The notes under the pieces were generated by a model. The model ran no database searches, had not been told where the DNA came from, and saw only the letters and a list, made by a program, of their open reading frames with translations. The position numbers and the translations under genes are program-made. Shown here in pieces: positions 49,554 to 60,186 of a DNA stretch of 64,000 nt; the first letter of the stretch is position 1; the number at the start of each line of letters is the position of its first letter. Source of the stretch: Metaphire vulgaris (lineage: Eukaryota; Annelida; Clitellata; Crassiclitellata; Megascolecidae); NCBI GenBank assembly GCA_018105865.1, contig CM030845.1, positions 9,165,890-9,229,889 on the forward strand. Reading direction: 5' to 3'.

Positions 49554-50274
49554 CATTAAAGAACACATGTGCACATGGATCGACTTCAATTCAGGGGATA
49601 GGCCTAAGTCTAATAATAGAACACATTTGATAAATTTGACAGATATATATTCATATTATTAAAGATCTGATTTAAGTTAAAGGTCTTAGATTTTTAAAGA
49701 TTTTTCGTGTCCAGTTGTGTCCAGAAGTTCCGTCATTCGAATTCGGATTGATCACCACAGGGGATTCCAATCGTCTACAGTCACAAATTGGGGCGTTCCC
49801 GATGTAGACAAGGTTGTAGTGGTTGGGACGACCGTGCTAGTCAGAAACTGACATCTACAAAAAACACAAAGATCGGTCAACAAAAACAAAACCCGACTTC
49901 CGTAAATAAACCGACCAACAACAAAGCAAGTTAGCAAAGCGACCCCTATGCTACGTATATGCATTCTCTAGCATCTTCCAGAAAGAACAGTTGCGCGGCA
50001 GTAGTAGGCCTAATGTTGGTCGGTAGTGGTGGTTGGACTCTTTTGACGGTTGCAGAAGATGAAGACGCAGCAGCAGAAGTTGTGGTGGCAGTAGTAGTAC
50101 TACTACAGTAGTTGTTGTAGTAGTTGTGAGCCCAGTTCAGGTGCTTACCTAGGAATTCTGTTGCCCATATAAGGGGTCAGAAAATTAAATTGGCAAGTTA
50201 AAAATCTTAATTAAAGGTATGGCATTTTATTGAAACAAGATTAAAACGGCAAACACAGTTTTCTTGTTTTTAGA
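49554..50274. other. No firm gene; (GTA)-rich stretch
   Basis: 50070-50125 is a GTAGTA/GTTGTAGTA-rich tract. On the minus strand an acceptor (TTTTTTGTAG at about 49857) precedes an open 34-codon frame to a stop near 49752 (...TVVPTTTTLSTSGTPQF...). It could be a terminal exon of the cysteine-rich gene upstream, but the required donor is weak. Confidence 0.3.
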
Positions 50275-50600
50275 GATGTAATGTAATGTAATGTGACATT
50301 TGTACAGAGTCTCTTCTATTTCTACTCAGAGGCGCTCCTAGCATTGGAGTCGCATGCAGGGTAAAGTAATGAGACTTTAGCTTTCGCATTGAGCAGAGTG
50401 AGGGAGTAAGAAGTGATTCCAGAATGGATGGGCTTAAGGCATTCCAGAGGAAAGGTCCAGTCATGGCAGTCACTTCAAAATCCCGACGCTGGTAAGATCA
50501 GTGTGTGATCCGGAGACATAAACATTTTTCTGGTCAGTGGAGCGGAGCAGGCGATGAGCAGCAGAAGAGGGTGATTTGAAAAGCACAGTAATGTAAGATA
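50275..50600 (-). repeat. LINE 3' end fragment
   Basis: The minus strand reads FLWNALSPSILES...SLCSMRKLKSHYF, a degenerate FLWNSLPxxIRxxxSLxxFKxxLK LINE ending, followed by (ATTAC)n near 50275-50295. Confidence 0.65.
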
Positions 50601-51101
50601 CTGACACGAACCGTATATTTTGTTCTCAAAGCCAGTTTTGTTTTTAGTTTCTTCTCTATCTATGCTGAGTAGAGACTAGAGAGAAAGATCACAGAGATTT
50701 TGACACATCTTTCAACAAATCGTCCAGCACATATGACCTACCAGCCATTCCCCATGTACGCCACTGGCCTAGAAGCGGCAGCTGTGGTAGTAGGTTTTGA
50801 TAGGTGGGTTGGCTGACTAAATTGAGGAATGCATGATTTACTAGAGAGAAGATAGAGAGTGATTGCTTATTAGAAAGATTTGGTAAATCTTCGAACTTCG
50901 AAGCGTTAAGAAGCAGCTGAACAGTAGTTACAGATATTAGCAGCGTCCTTATAAGTATCGGTGGTACCAATACCAGTAGTCTAGTTTCTATTGGCATTTG
51001 TCCTAATATAAGCGTACTGATTCTCTAAACCAGAGACCGACTCAGGCCTAATTCGAAGCAGTCTCTCAGATACAGAATAATATTAGCAAGAGTTGCTCAG
51101 A
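50601..51101. other. No gene seen
   Basis: No supported exon. A 102-codon minus-strand frame at 50689-50997 has no recognisable motif. Confidence 0.4.
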
Positions 51102-51102
51102 C

Positions 51103-51495
51103 AGGCCCGCCGAGAGAAATTGTGGGCCCTGTTCAGAATGGCCGGCGGGCCCCTGACAAGTCTGAAAATGTAGCTGACGACCATTTTTGCGCATCATTGA
51201 TTTAACCGAAGTTTAAATACCCAATCTGCAACTCTAAATAATTAGTGATGACTTTTGTTGTCCGTTGTCGTTCTTTTAACGCCTTCTTTCATGTGGTTTT
51301 TGTGGTGTTTAATGTGTCTTCAGGTCCCGGGTTCCCTACTGCTCGCCGGGCTTCTCTGCTCAACAAACATGCTAACCTTTCTTTAGTGTTGCTATTGGTA
51401 GTATTGTTAATTATACATATTCATCATCGGTCCGGGCCCCCTCCAGACCGCCGGACCCCTGTGAACTTGCTCCTGCCCTTCTCTCGGTGGCCTTG
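51103..51495. mobile_element. hAT-like element with TSD
   Basis: Left AGGCCCGCCGAGAGAA and right TTCTCTCGGTGGCCTTG are inverted. GCTCAGAC flanks both sides (51095-51102 and 51496-51503). About 393 bp. The insertion lies at the 3' end of the cysteine-rich gene and supplies its present C-terminal codons. Confidence 0.8.
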
Positions 51496-53824
51496 GCTCA
51501 GACTTGTCCATGGTTTGGGTTTTAGCATAGGTTGGGTTAACCCATCGGTTAGGTTGGGTTGGGTCAGCAGGCAATAATTTTGTTCTGGGTTGGTTGCGAA
51601 GTTGGTGGGTTGGGTACCGGTTCAGAAACCGATCCATGGACAACTCTGGAGCAGCTGAGCAATCATTCATCTTAGATTGCTCTTCCGAGTAGCCCACAGT
51701 AAATGATAGAAGATCGTATAAATCGACTTGCCTGTAGATCTGTACTTCTCTGCGGCATCTGGGAGTTGCATCCTTGCAGAATGGAATGAAATTTCTGTGA
51801 CAACTTGCCACATTCTCGCAGAGGTTTTGCCTCGAGATCAACACAAGGGTGCCGCCGGGGCATTTGCACAGCTCAATCGAAATCGTCCTCCCGTTGCCTT
51901 TATTCGTTGCCACTACATTGCTGACTTGCAGATTCTGCACAGGAAAGAAATCTATCTAAGAATATGTGAGCACATAAAGCCTTTTTTGTCTCAGCAACGC
52001 ATACCACCCATAAACTGTTCGTCGTGTTAGAAGTGGCGGCTCCAGGATTTGGCAAGTGGGGTGGCGTTGGGGTGGCAACTTCTAATCACGGGGCCAACCA
52101 TTTGTTGCTAGGTATGTAGTATTAAGTATAGGGTCCCAAAAGGAGACCACTGGGGGGTCAGGCACTCAATAGGGGGCACGGGCCCCCGACGGTGTTAGCT
52201 AGAAAATATGGCTTTTAAACACCAGCTTTTAGGATTTTTAAAACCAGGAAACAAATTAAATTTGAGACATAGTTTTTTGTTATTAAGTCGAAAAATGAAA
52301 AACTCATCTTTAATGGTTTCAAAGTTTTTCGGTTTCTGCAGAGAGCAGATCACTTATTTGGCAAGAATAGCCTATAGAGATGTGTTTATGAGCGTTAACA
52401 TGCCGAACATTAAAACCCAAAAAACTAAATTCAATTAAAAATCTAAAAACCTGATGGCATACATTCTATAGAATGTATGCCATCAGGTTTTTAGAAATAT
52501 ATTTCTATAAAACCTAGGTTTTCCAGCCCTGACTAGCAGTGGTTTGGTCAGCGCTAATCTAATATCCATAGGGGCCATTTTGTTGCAGATTTTAAAAAAA
52601 TCCCAAAGTTTAAGATATCACGTGGGGTCCGAAATGAAAGACGATCAATCTTATTAGCAGTCCACTTTTTATTGTCGAGATGTGTTATGAGCGTTTTCGT
52701 ATTGCCGAACAATTTGATTCCATGTGCGATCGTTTTCGCCAGTGATTTAGTCCCATAATCCATCAGAAAGGTCGGACACTATTTGGTGTGTGCATGTGTG
52801 TGCTCGCATGTGTGTGTCATGAATTAATGTCTCGGGAACGATGTACCGGGGACAGTAGGCCTATTCACTGTGTCCGGATAAGGCGGGATTCCTTGTGATA
52901 ATGATGAAAAACACTAGTATACGGCCTAAATAATCATACATTTTAAAAATGTCAAACACGTTTTAGTCCTGACATACCAAAACTAATAAATGATCTGACA
53001 TTCGGTAATATTCAGATTATAACACATCTCAACAAGATGGTCCATTCGTTCACCGAACCCGTGAAACTGTTGAACTGCTGACAAAGTAAACTCCTGATTT
53101 CACACCTCCTAATCTTTGGCGTCAAACAGTTCTGACTTAAACCCAGTTGATTATAAGATTTGGAGAATGATGCAGGAGAAAGTTTACAGAACAAAGACCC
53201 GAACCATTGACGAACTCTGTGAGCGAATTTTCAATGCTTGGAATGAACATGATCAGCTGGTTATCGATGAGCAGCTATTGGTCAATAGAGAGCGCGTCTC
53301 GAAACTTGTTTTAGAGCCAATGGAGATTCGAACACTTAGAACACAAATTTTAGTTCAATGACAATTAACATTCATTCAGAACTAAAATGAATTCAAATTT
53401 TTGAAATTGGTGAATATTTACCTAGTGCTTTTTATCCCCAGTCATCCCCAACGTGAAACAGCCCCTGCTTAATCTATCTCATCATAGAATAACCAAAACA
53501 CTTGAAAATTGTCAAGTCAATGATAAGAAACACTACTGCGTGCTTAGAACGTGCACACTACAACTGGTAATTCGTAGGATTATGCTTGAATTTGATTTTT
53601 CTCTACAGTGTGTATTTGTAGTCTAGACTCTAGATCACTGCGTCCGTTCTGTGCAAAATTGTTTCTCGGATTACCTTGCAGTCTGGATCAGGACGCGAGT
53701 TGTTCGCATTGTTGAAGACGACGTCAACCAGATCATCGCAAGTTGGTTGGTCTTTTCCTTCGACCATCTGTCCAAGATCGGTTCCGAGAAGAACCAGCGC
53801 AGCGACCAGGTACACGGCAAACAT
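51407..53824 (-). CDS. Secreted cysteine-rich protein, two exons, family unknown
   Basis: Exon 1 (53824-53675, donor GCAAG|GTAATC) encodes a signal peptide (MFAVYLVAALVLLGTDLG...) and a short acidic stretch. Exon 2 starts at 51934 after a strong acceptor (TTTCCTGTGCAG). Both borders are phase 0. The predicted mature protein has nine cysteines at 29, 49, 73, 75, 89, 95, 103, 110 and 142, including LCKCPGG and an NNS glycosylation site at 41-43, which suggests a disulphide-stabilised extracellular ligand or effector. The spacing recalls cystine-knot-like proteins, but I cannot assign it. The open frame continues to 225 aa, with its last ~28 residues read from an inserted hAT element, so the true C terminus is uncertain: an earlier stop was lost or another exon is used. 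A TATA box lies upstream. The opposite strand of exon 2 is also open, but it lacks a signal peptide and splice support. Confidence 0.55.
52031..52190. mobile_element. Copy of the ~188-bp hAT MITE family, right end lost
   Basis: Begins AAGTGGCGGCTCCAGG and follows the 27214 copy to the GGGCCCCCG block, but lacks the terminal GAGCCGCCACTG. The flanks CGTGTTAG and GGTGTTAG match at 7 of 8. Lies in the intron of the cysteine-rich gene. Confidence 0.75.
52443..52494. repeat. Perfect 52-bp palindrome
   Basis: Each half is 26 bp with no loop; the centre is CTA|TAG at 52468/52469. The left half begins CTAAAAACCTGATGGCATAC. Right beside it, AGAAATATATTTCT is a second small palindrome. Confidence 0.95.
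53030..53361 (+). pseudogene. mariner-family transposase C-terminal fragment
   Basis: The plus strand carries QQDGPFVHRTRETVELL (second catalytic Asp motif). After a frame break comes SSDLNPVDYKIWRMMQEKVY (third Asp motif, about 37 residues on), then an ordinary C-terminal tail to the stop at 53359-53361. Stops and a frameshift between the motifs make it inactive. Opposite in strand to the host intron. Confidence 0.8.
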
Positions 53825-53933
53825 CTTGGCTGAACAGGAATTGCAGTGATCGAAGCTTGAAGCGTCGTCGTCTTCTCCAGCTGTACTGCTATCGTTGAAA
53901 GATCAGCGTGTATCGAGACTGAACCTTGTCGCA

Positions 53934-53941
53934 TTTATATA
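53934..53941 (-). promoter_or_regulatory. TATA box of the cysteine-rich gene
   Basis: TATATAAA on the minus strand, 110 bases upstream of the ATG at 53824. A TCAGTC initiator-like word at 53922-53917 sits only 21 bases downstream, closer than usual, so the start site is more likely near 53911. Confidence 0.5.
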
Positions 53942-54301
53942 GGAATTTAGCGTCACGTTTATCGAACGAACGAACGCAAATTTTTGGCGTTCAGGAAACG
54001 CTTTGTGTTGCCCGAGCAGCGAAATGCAAACAGTTAGACCTTTACAAGATTGTCCGTCTTTCAATAAAAGTTATTCTATTCGCAGCTGGTGAAATAATGG
54101 ATTTGGCCGCGTACGATGTATTTGGGAAGAATGGAGATTCTTTCAGAGTAATTTGCTGCCTGCCTGAAGTGAAATCGTTAACGCATTCGTGGAACGTTTG
54201 CTGTTCCATTTTTCTCACTGCACCTGCTTCAATTGGCGCCCAAATGAAGACAAATAGAACAATTTTTATAACGAGATGTCTGCATAGCCATACTCTAAGT
54301 T

Positions 54302-54303
<2 letters not shown>
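53942..54303 (-). other. Upstream flank of the cysteine-rich gene
   Basis: Non-repetitive, no gene recognised. It is bounded by the large AAT array. Confidence 0.4.
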
Positions 54304-54369
<66 letters not shown>

Positions 54370-54395
54370 TAATAATAATAATTATTATTATTATT
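54304..54395. repeat. (AAT)n array turning into (ATT)n
   Basis: About 20 AAT units followed by ATT units on the same strand, so the array can fold back on itself. Confidence 0.95.
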
Positions 54396-54544
54396 ATTAT
54401 TAACTTATTGTGCTCCATTATCAAGATGTCAGGAGCAAGGGTAAATTACAGTATACAAAAAAAATAAATATAATAACAGTCATCAAGACATTGAACGGAA
54501 AACAATCTATATGTATCAAGATTTGTTTGACAGTTGTTAACAGG

Positions 54545-54722
54545 GGGAGGGAGGGGGTCAAGAAGTTGACGTCAACAATTTCACTTTTACAAATAATCAA
54601 AACTAGATAATTTCAGAATACAAAAAAGGCCAAAAACAAACTTAATAACAGTCTTGTCATTGACCTCAAGACATTGAACAGTTGTTGACAAAACAAAAAT
54701 TGTTGACATAAGGACAGCCCCT
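54545..54722 (-). mobile_element. Truncated GGGGCTGTCC-family copy
   Basis: Contains AAGTTGACGTCAACAATTTC and ends TTGTTGACATAAGGACAGCCCC. Only one terminal repeat is present. Confidence 0.65.
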
Positions 54723-54764
54723 AAGAGAATAAGATTTCATAAACAAATGTCTACATTTTTCTTA

Positions 54765-55182
54765 GGAGCTGTCCATTTATTATGTCAACAATTTTTGGGC
54801 AATTTTTGATCCCCTCTCCCCCGCTTGTCAACAACTGTCAACTTTCACTTACACCCTTTCATAATTACGTCAAAAGCTTAGGACCCCTCCCCCAAGATCA
54901 ATGACATGTCTCAATAACAAGGTTATTATTTTTGTGGTGATGACCATTTTTTCCCTGTTTTGCTCATCGAGTGTCAAAATGTGGTGGTGATTACGTTTTT
55001 TGCCATGATTTTTTCCATTGTAATAAGTAACATTCCATGAAATTTCCTATTTTTGGATTATTTGTAAAAAAGTGAAATTGTTGACGTCAACTTCTCTTGA
55101 CTCCCCTCCCCCTGTCAACAACTGTCAAACTTTTTCAAACCCCCTCCCCCCTAAATTGTTTACGTAATTAATGGACAGCCCC
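54765..55182. mobile_element. GGGGCTGTCC-family TIR element, copy 3
   Basis: Starts GGAGCTGTCCATTTATTATG, ends TACGTAATTAATGGACAGCCCC (last bases), flanked by TTA on both sides. 418 bp. Confidence 0.85.
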
Positions 55183-55194
55183 TTAAAGGATATC

Positions 55195-55330
55195 ACAGAA
55201 CTGTATGATTGCACAATTATCGGTAGATCGTTCCATGTCTTTGGCCCTGACACTGCTAATGACCTATATATGGTATAGTTATTAAAAGCTTTTTGATTTC
55301 GAAGGTACAGTTCAAAGTCTTCCACAGAGC
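55195..55330 (-). repeat. LINE polymerase C-terminal fragment
   Basis: The minus strand reads RSLAVSGPKTWNDLPIIVQ, the end of CR1/RTE-like polymerases. Confidence 0.6.
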
Positions 55331-55434
55331 AGTGCGGCTTGTAGAGTGTATGACAATGACGGTCGCACTATGACCTTGATCTGGGTTAGGCCCTATGATC
55401 TTTTATGGCATCGCTGTCATCACGTGGAATTGTG

Positions 55435-55960
55435 TTAGTTGTACAGACAGCTAAGCATAAGCCCGCTCTTCTTCTTTAGTGTCGTAACGAAGCTTTCGCA
55501 TGCTGTGACAGCCCCAGCAATTGTTTCCACTCCTGTCTTTTTTCTTGCTCTTATTGCTTGAGCTAGACTTAGATTTAAGTCTTGGCAGTCGTTCTCTATG
55601 ACGTCCAGCCATCTTTTCCGTGGTCTGCCTCTTTCTCTGTGTCCCTGTATTCTGCCATGTAGGCACACATATGGCAATCTTCGTTGTTCCATCCGACAGA
55701 CATGTCCGAAGTATCGCAGCCGTTTGGTCTGGATTTTATCTATTATTTTATCTTTAATTCCAAGATTCTCTTTTATGTCGTCATTTCTTTTCCGATCTCT
55801 TTTGGATACGCCTGCAATGTTTCGAAGACAGCTCATTTCGAATGATCGCAGTTTCCGTTGTGTTTCAGCCGTCACAGTCCAGGTCTCCGAATTATACATC
55901 AATATTCCAAGTACCCTAGGCAATTGTATGCTCTTACTTTTGTGGTTACGCTAATAGCCT
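55435..55960 (-). pseudogene. LINE reverse transcriptase C-terminal fragment
   Basis: A 162-codon open frame on the minus strand: NSETWTVTAETQRKLRSFEM, SCLRNIAGVSKRDRKRNDDI, IQTKRLRYFGHVCRMEQRRL, GHRERGRPRKRWLD. This is the thumb and tail of a Jockey/RTE-like LINE. It is the best preserved LINE piece here, but the catalytic core upstream is absent. Confidence 0.85.
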
Positions 55961-56469
55961 TGGATTTCCATACTGGTAAAAGTCTGCGCCTAAGCATAAG
56001 CATAAGCCTACGTGAATCTAATTCCCTTCTAATTCCCTTCTAAATCCTACGGAGACAATAGCGAAAGCGAAGGCGTTTTATCACGATTATTATTACGCAA
56101 ACCAAATCAACAAATAATATGCATTACCAGGGCGCGATTTGTAGGGGGAAGTGGGGAATCTCCTTCCACTGCCCAACTACATCCCCCCACTGAGGTGGCT
56201 ACTGACATCCCAGCCAGGGAAGTCAATCCCCCCCACTGTGACAGGAAAATACATTCACTGTCAGCAGAGGGGGACAATTTTTTTCGGCGCTTTGCGCCGA
56301 GCATGAGTAAAAGAATGAAACTTGATGTTCGGTTGTAACTGGGGACAGAATTACCTTAATCTTTGAAAAAATGTACCTGTGCTGCTGATTAAACATTTAT
56401 ACTTCGTAATGGCCAGCCAATAAAATTGACAGATCATTATTTAGTGGTAGAGCAATAGTTTACCTAGCA
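55961..56469. other. No gene; broken elements
   Basis: 56130-56300 shares GGCGCGATTTGTAGGGGGAA with 15290. The rest is unassigned. Confidence 0.4.
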
Positions 56470-56690
56470 GAACTGTGCAAAGTAGATCCGCCACTAGCCT
56501 TGAATCAGTTCCGACTGTACAAGAACAATGTGAAAGTAATCGGAAATTTGCTTGCTTCAGTACTCAGTAGAATTCAAATTCTGCCTATGCCTATCTCGTC
56601 AGCTGAATGTGAGTGGGGCTTCTCGTGCATGATTATAAATGATACACTAGTTAGAAATCAACTCAGTATTCATACACGTTCATCTCTTGG
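56470..56690 (+). pseudogene. hAT transposase C-terminal (dimerisation) fragment
   Basis: Reads LPMPISSAECEWGFSCMIIN, then TLVRNQLSIHTRSSLGYAI, the conserved dimerisation block of hAT transposases (pattern PxSxAExExxFS ... RNxL). It is interrupted at 56699 by the next element. It is the only hAT transposase remnant found in a window full of hAT-type short elements. Confidence 0.8.
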
Positions 56691-56701
56691 GTATGCGATA
56701 A

Positions 56702-58284
56702 GGGGCTGTCCATTAATTATGTCAACAATTTTGGATAATTTTTGACCTACTCCCCCTTGTCAACCATGGGCGTATATAGAAAGGCTTAAAGGGGTAATCT
56801 GAAATTTAAGAAGTTCGAAAAATAACTTTTATTTTATGTTTTGCAATAACACACAGGTTAAGTTTATTAAAATGCTGCAGTTTCGCTTAATTACCTCAAT
56901 TGTTTTGCTCCATAATTGTTTAACAGACGAAAGCTGATTGCAATTTGTAACGACGCAGTAACGAAACATTTATTAATTATGGAGCGCATCATAGGCGGAT
57001 TTAGAGTTTAATATTTGGGTAGGCTAGCATGGGCTAGCATGCCATCCAGATTTTTGTTTTGGTGGAATTAGTTGGGTAGGTTTAGTTTAATAAAGTTTCC
57101 TTTACTTTACTTTTGTTACTAATTGGTTATGAAGCAAATAGCCCTAAAACAAATTTTAAAATATTTTGCGGTGCAACCGAAGGGAATGACCAAAGACCAA
57201 TGGCATGACCAAAGGGTACGGTGCTGTGCTAGTTACTTGCAAAAATGTAACTAGTTATAGTTACTAGTTACAAGGGATAAAAAGTAACTGCCATAACTAG
57301 TTACGTTTTTTACTCAAAAAAGTAACTAGTTACTTACTATTAGTTACTAATTTCATGGTTTGTTATCGATGCTGCCAACCTGCACTTATGTATCAAAACG
57401 TACAATAAATATAATCAACGAACAATCGAAGATAATTTCAAATTCTGTGTAACTAAAATCTCAGTTCCTAATAGGCAACATTAAACAAGCTTAGTTACTG
57501 ACACAAAACAAGCGTCAGTTTTACCTGATGTTCATTGTTCAAATTATATTTTTATTAGCTCTCAACAGTAAAAGCATTTAAGAGCTAATTTTCTTCGTGG
57601 TGTCAGAATCTGCCCGCCCACACTCAAAAGTCTATCTACTGTTTACTGCTTTTCGTTAAAATGATTGAAGCAAAACAGCCCCGTAAAACAAATTTGGTGG
57701 CAATATTTTGCCAGTCATGTGAAACAGGACGAACGCCTGGTGTTCCGGTATGTAAGTTGTTGTTAATGCAGTAGCTCAGTGACAGTGAGTCGCAACAAAC
57801 GTTTGAAATGCAATAACACGTATAAAAGAATGACCAAAGACCAATGGCCAAAGACCAAAGGGGTACGTTACCAGCTATGGATCAGGAACATACCCTGGGT
57901 ACGCTAAATACGCCACTGTTGTCAACAACTGCCAACTTTCAGTGACCCCTATAATTATGTCGAAAACTTTCACCCCCACTGAGACCAGTGACGGGTCCTC
58001 CTAAAAAGTTTAGAAGCTTATTATTTTTGCGGCTATGAGACCTTTTCCCTTTCTTTTGTTCATCAAGTGTCCTAATGTGGTGGTGATGACCTTTATTTTG
58101 CTTGCCAGGTTTTTCCCGTTGTAATAAATACATGTAGTATTCCATGAAATTTCCTATTTTTATCATTTGCAAAAGAATGAAATTGTTGACGTCAACTTCT
58201 CTTGACCGCCTCCCCACTATCAACAACTGTCAAACTTTTCAAACCTCTCCCTTTATTTTGTTGACGTAATTAATGGACAGCCCC
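56702..58284. mobile_element. GGGGCTGTCC-family TIR element, copy 4, split by a hAT element
   Basis: The left end GGGGCTGTCCATTAATTATG starts at 56702 and the right end ATTAATGGACAGCCCC finishes at 58284, with TAA on both sides. The host element resumes at 57919 after the insertion. Without it, its length would be about 420 bp, close to copies 1-3. Confidence 0.88.
56765..57918. mobile_element. 1154-bp hAT-like element nested in the previous one
   Basis: Starts CATGGGCGTAT, ends ATACGCCACTG, flanked by TTGTCAAC on both sides (exact 8 bp). The interior has a GTAACTAGTTAC-rich stretch (57235-57350) common in hAT elements. There is no intact transposase frame. Confidence 0.88.
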
Positions 58285-58724
58285 TAAAGGTCGAATCAGC
58301 CTTTTTCGTGGTGGTAGAATGAGAGGCAGTGGTAAAAATCCCTGCGATAAGTCAAACAGGTACGCTACGGGATACACTAGCCCAGTATCTGTGGCATTGC
58401 ACACCTGGCTGAGGGCTATAGCAACGGGGATCAGCGCCGTCCTATGATCCGTGAGGCTCGGGAATGACTTCGACTTTTTTTGAAAGGAATAAAAGTCAAT
58501 TAGGTGGAGTGCAGGTAAAGATTCTTTTTCTAGGTAACTAATCAAATAAGTATGTAAGCAAAATCTCGTAAATTTTTATAGCGTTTTAAAAAGCAGAACC
58601 GTAGTTGTTCCTTATTCCAAGGCGCTTAATCTTAGTGCGAAGTAGTCATAGCCAACGGTGGGGGTCATTCATGCAGGGTCATTTAATCCAAAGGGTCATT
58701 GTGGTTGGTCTACAGTGTACTTAC
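58285..58724 (-). other. Unassigned; possible coding remnant
   Basis: The minus strand is open from about 58545 to 58270 with a protein-like run (LTDHRTALIPVAIALSQV, then ATDTGLVYPVAYLFDLSQGF). A donor-like CAG|GTGTGC lies within it. It may continue the exon at 58725-58836, but no convincing acceptor was found. Confidence 0.25.
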
Positions 58725-58836
58725 TGTTTAAAATGCCACCAACGCAAAACGTCAAAAGTGCGAGAATAAGTGCAAGATTTGAATTTAGACGTGTCGATCA
58801 TTGCGTTGGTGGCAACTGGCAGTGCCGTGGCAATGC
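58725..58836 (-). CDS. Candidate internal exon of an unidentified gene
   Basis: 112 bp between a strong acceptor (TCCCTGCTTTCAG) and a consensus donor (AAACA|GTAAGTAC). Only one of three frames is open: (GC)-IATALPVATNAMIDTSKF-...-TYSRTFDVLRWWHFK-(CA). No neighbouring exons were joined with confidence and the family is not recognised. Confidence 0.35.
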
Positions 58837-59119
58837 CTGAAAGCAGGGAGTAGACTACATTCGCATCCACAGCTGAATTAGGAATTTTCAGTTAGGCTAT
58901 TGACTTATTGTAGTCTGCACAGGAGTTTGGTGCCTGTTGTTTGGCGTCTTTCGTTAGGAAGTCTTCGAACCAGTTATTCATGCACTATCCACGTTTCTCG
59001 GTAATAAAAATTACTGGACAACAATTATTATATTATCGCGTAATATTTCTTTTAATATTAATAATTTTATGCGTTTAGTGGAATGGTATGAGCCAGCTTC
59101 AGACAGAATGCTCAGAACT
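58837..59119. other. No gene seen
   Basis: AT-rich spacer between the candidate exon and the LINE remnant. Confidence 0.4.
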
Positions 59120-60186
59120 ACATACAATCCAGGCAAAACCTAGATCCATACTACTCATCCAGATATATACGGACCAACAGAAGTTGATGATGATGATGAG
59201 AATAAAGTCAAATTCTACGAAGACATCAACAACGCTATAAAGTCACACAGACGATTTGACGACTGTCTTGTAGTAATGGGAGATTTTAATGCAATAGTGA
59301 AAAGCGACAGAAAAGGAGAGATTGTGAGACCAAATGGATTAGGTGAAAGAAATTAGAATGGGGAATTACTAATTGATTTCTGCAGACAAGACAGACTCAC
59401 TTTTGCCAACACGTGGTTTCAGCAAAAAATTACTGCAAGACACACCTGGACCTCACTAGACGGAAATACAGAAATCAAATAGATTATATTGTAGTAGAGA
59501 CGAGATAAAGTAATGGAATTTTGCACTGCAGCACTAGACAAGGTGCAGACTGCGGATCCGATCATAATCTACTAAATCTAGTAATAACAGGACTACAAAC
59601 TAAGATGAAGAAGAATAAGAAGAAGGACAAACAAAATGGAAAAGGACGCTCCTGGAGAAATCTGACAAAGAGAATGAATTCACATCAACACTAGAAGAAA
59701 AACTTGACCAAAATTCTCAAGAGAAGGACACGAAAGGTAATACCACATGCAAAGAAAGCTGGGGGTAAAATGAAGAAATGAATAGAGGAAACGGCAGACA
59801 TATTTCTCAAGGAGGAACGAAAAGAAATCAAGCAGCAATGGATGACTGCAAAAATACTATATCTAATGAAGGAAAGAAATAAATTTAAGTCTCCGCACCC
59901 AGCAAGAAAACCGGAATGCAAAGACATTCACCAAACATTCACCACAAAATTCAGAGAAAAGTGTCAAGAATTGGAGGAACTGAACAAAAGACATAATCCA
60001 TTGTTCTAAAAGAAGGTAAGAGAACTGACACAATTCAACAAAAGGACTTCAAAAGTAATGAAAGTCAAAAGCGATAATCTTTTGACAAATGAAGAAGAAA
60101 TACTAAACAGATGGGAAGAATACGTGGAAATTTTGTACACGGACAACAGAGGAGAAGAAGAGAACTGGAATTCAACAAATGCTCAA
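59120..60186 (+). pseudogene. LINE endonuclease domain remnant
   Basis: The plus strand reads KFYEDINNAIKSHRRFDDCL, VVMGDFNAIVKSDRKGEI, GELLIDFCRQDRLTFANTWF and RHTWTSLDGNTEIK with IDYIVV, the apurinic-type endonuclease of RTE/Jockey LINEs. In-frame stops interrupt it at several points. It is cut off by another element at 60187, so the polymerase is missing. Confidence 0.85.

Noticed and set aside
51728..52030. 100-codon plus-strand open frame opposite exon 2 of the cysteine-rich gene
   Set aside because: No start context, signal or family. The minus strand has a strong acceptor, matching phase and a signal-peptide exon.
53926..54372. 148-codon plus-strand frame ending in poly-Asn
   Set aside because: The second half is the AAT array and the first half overlaps the promoter of the opposite-strand gene; no splice or motif support.
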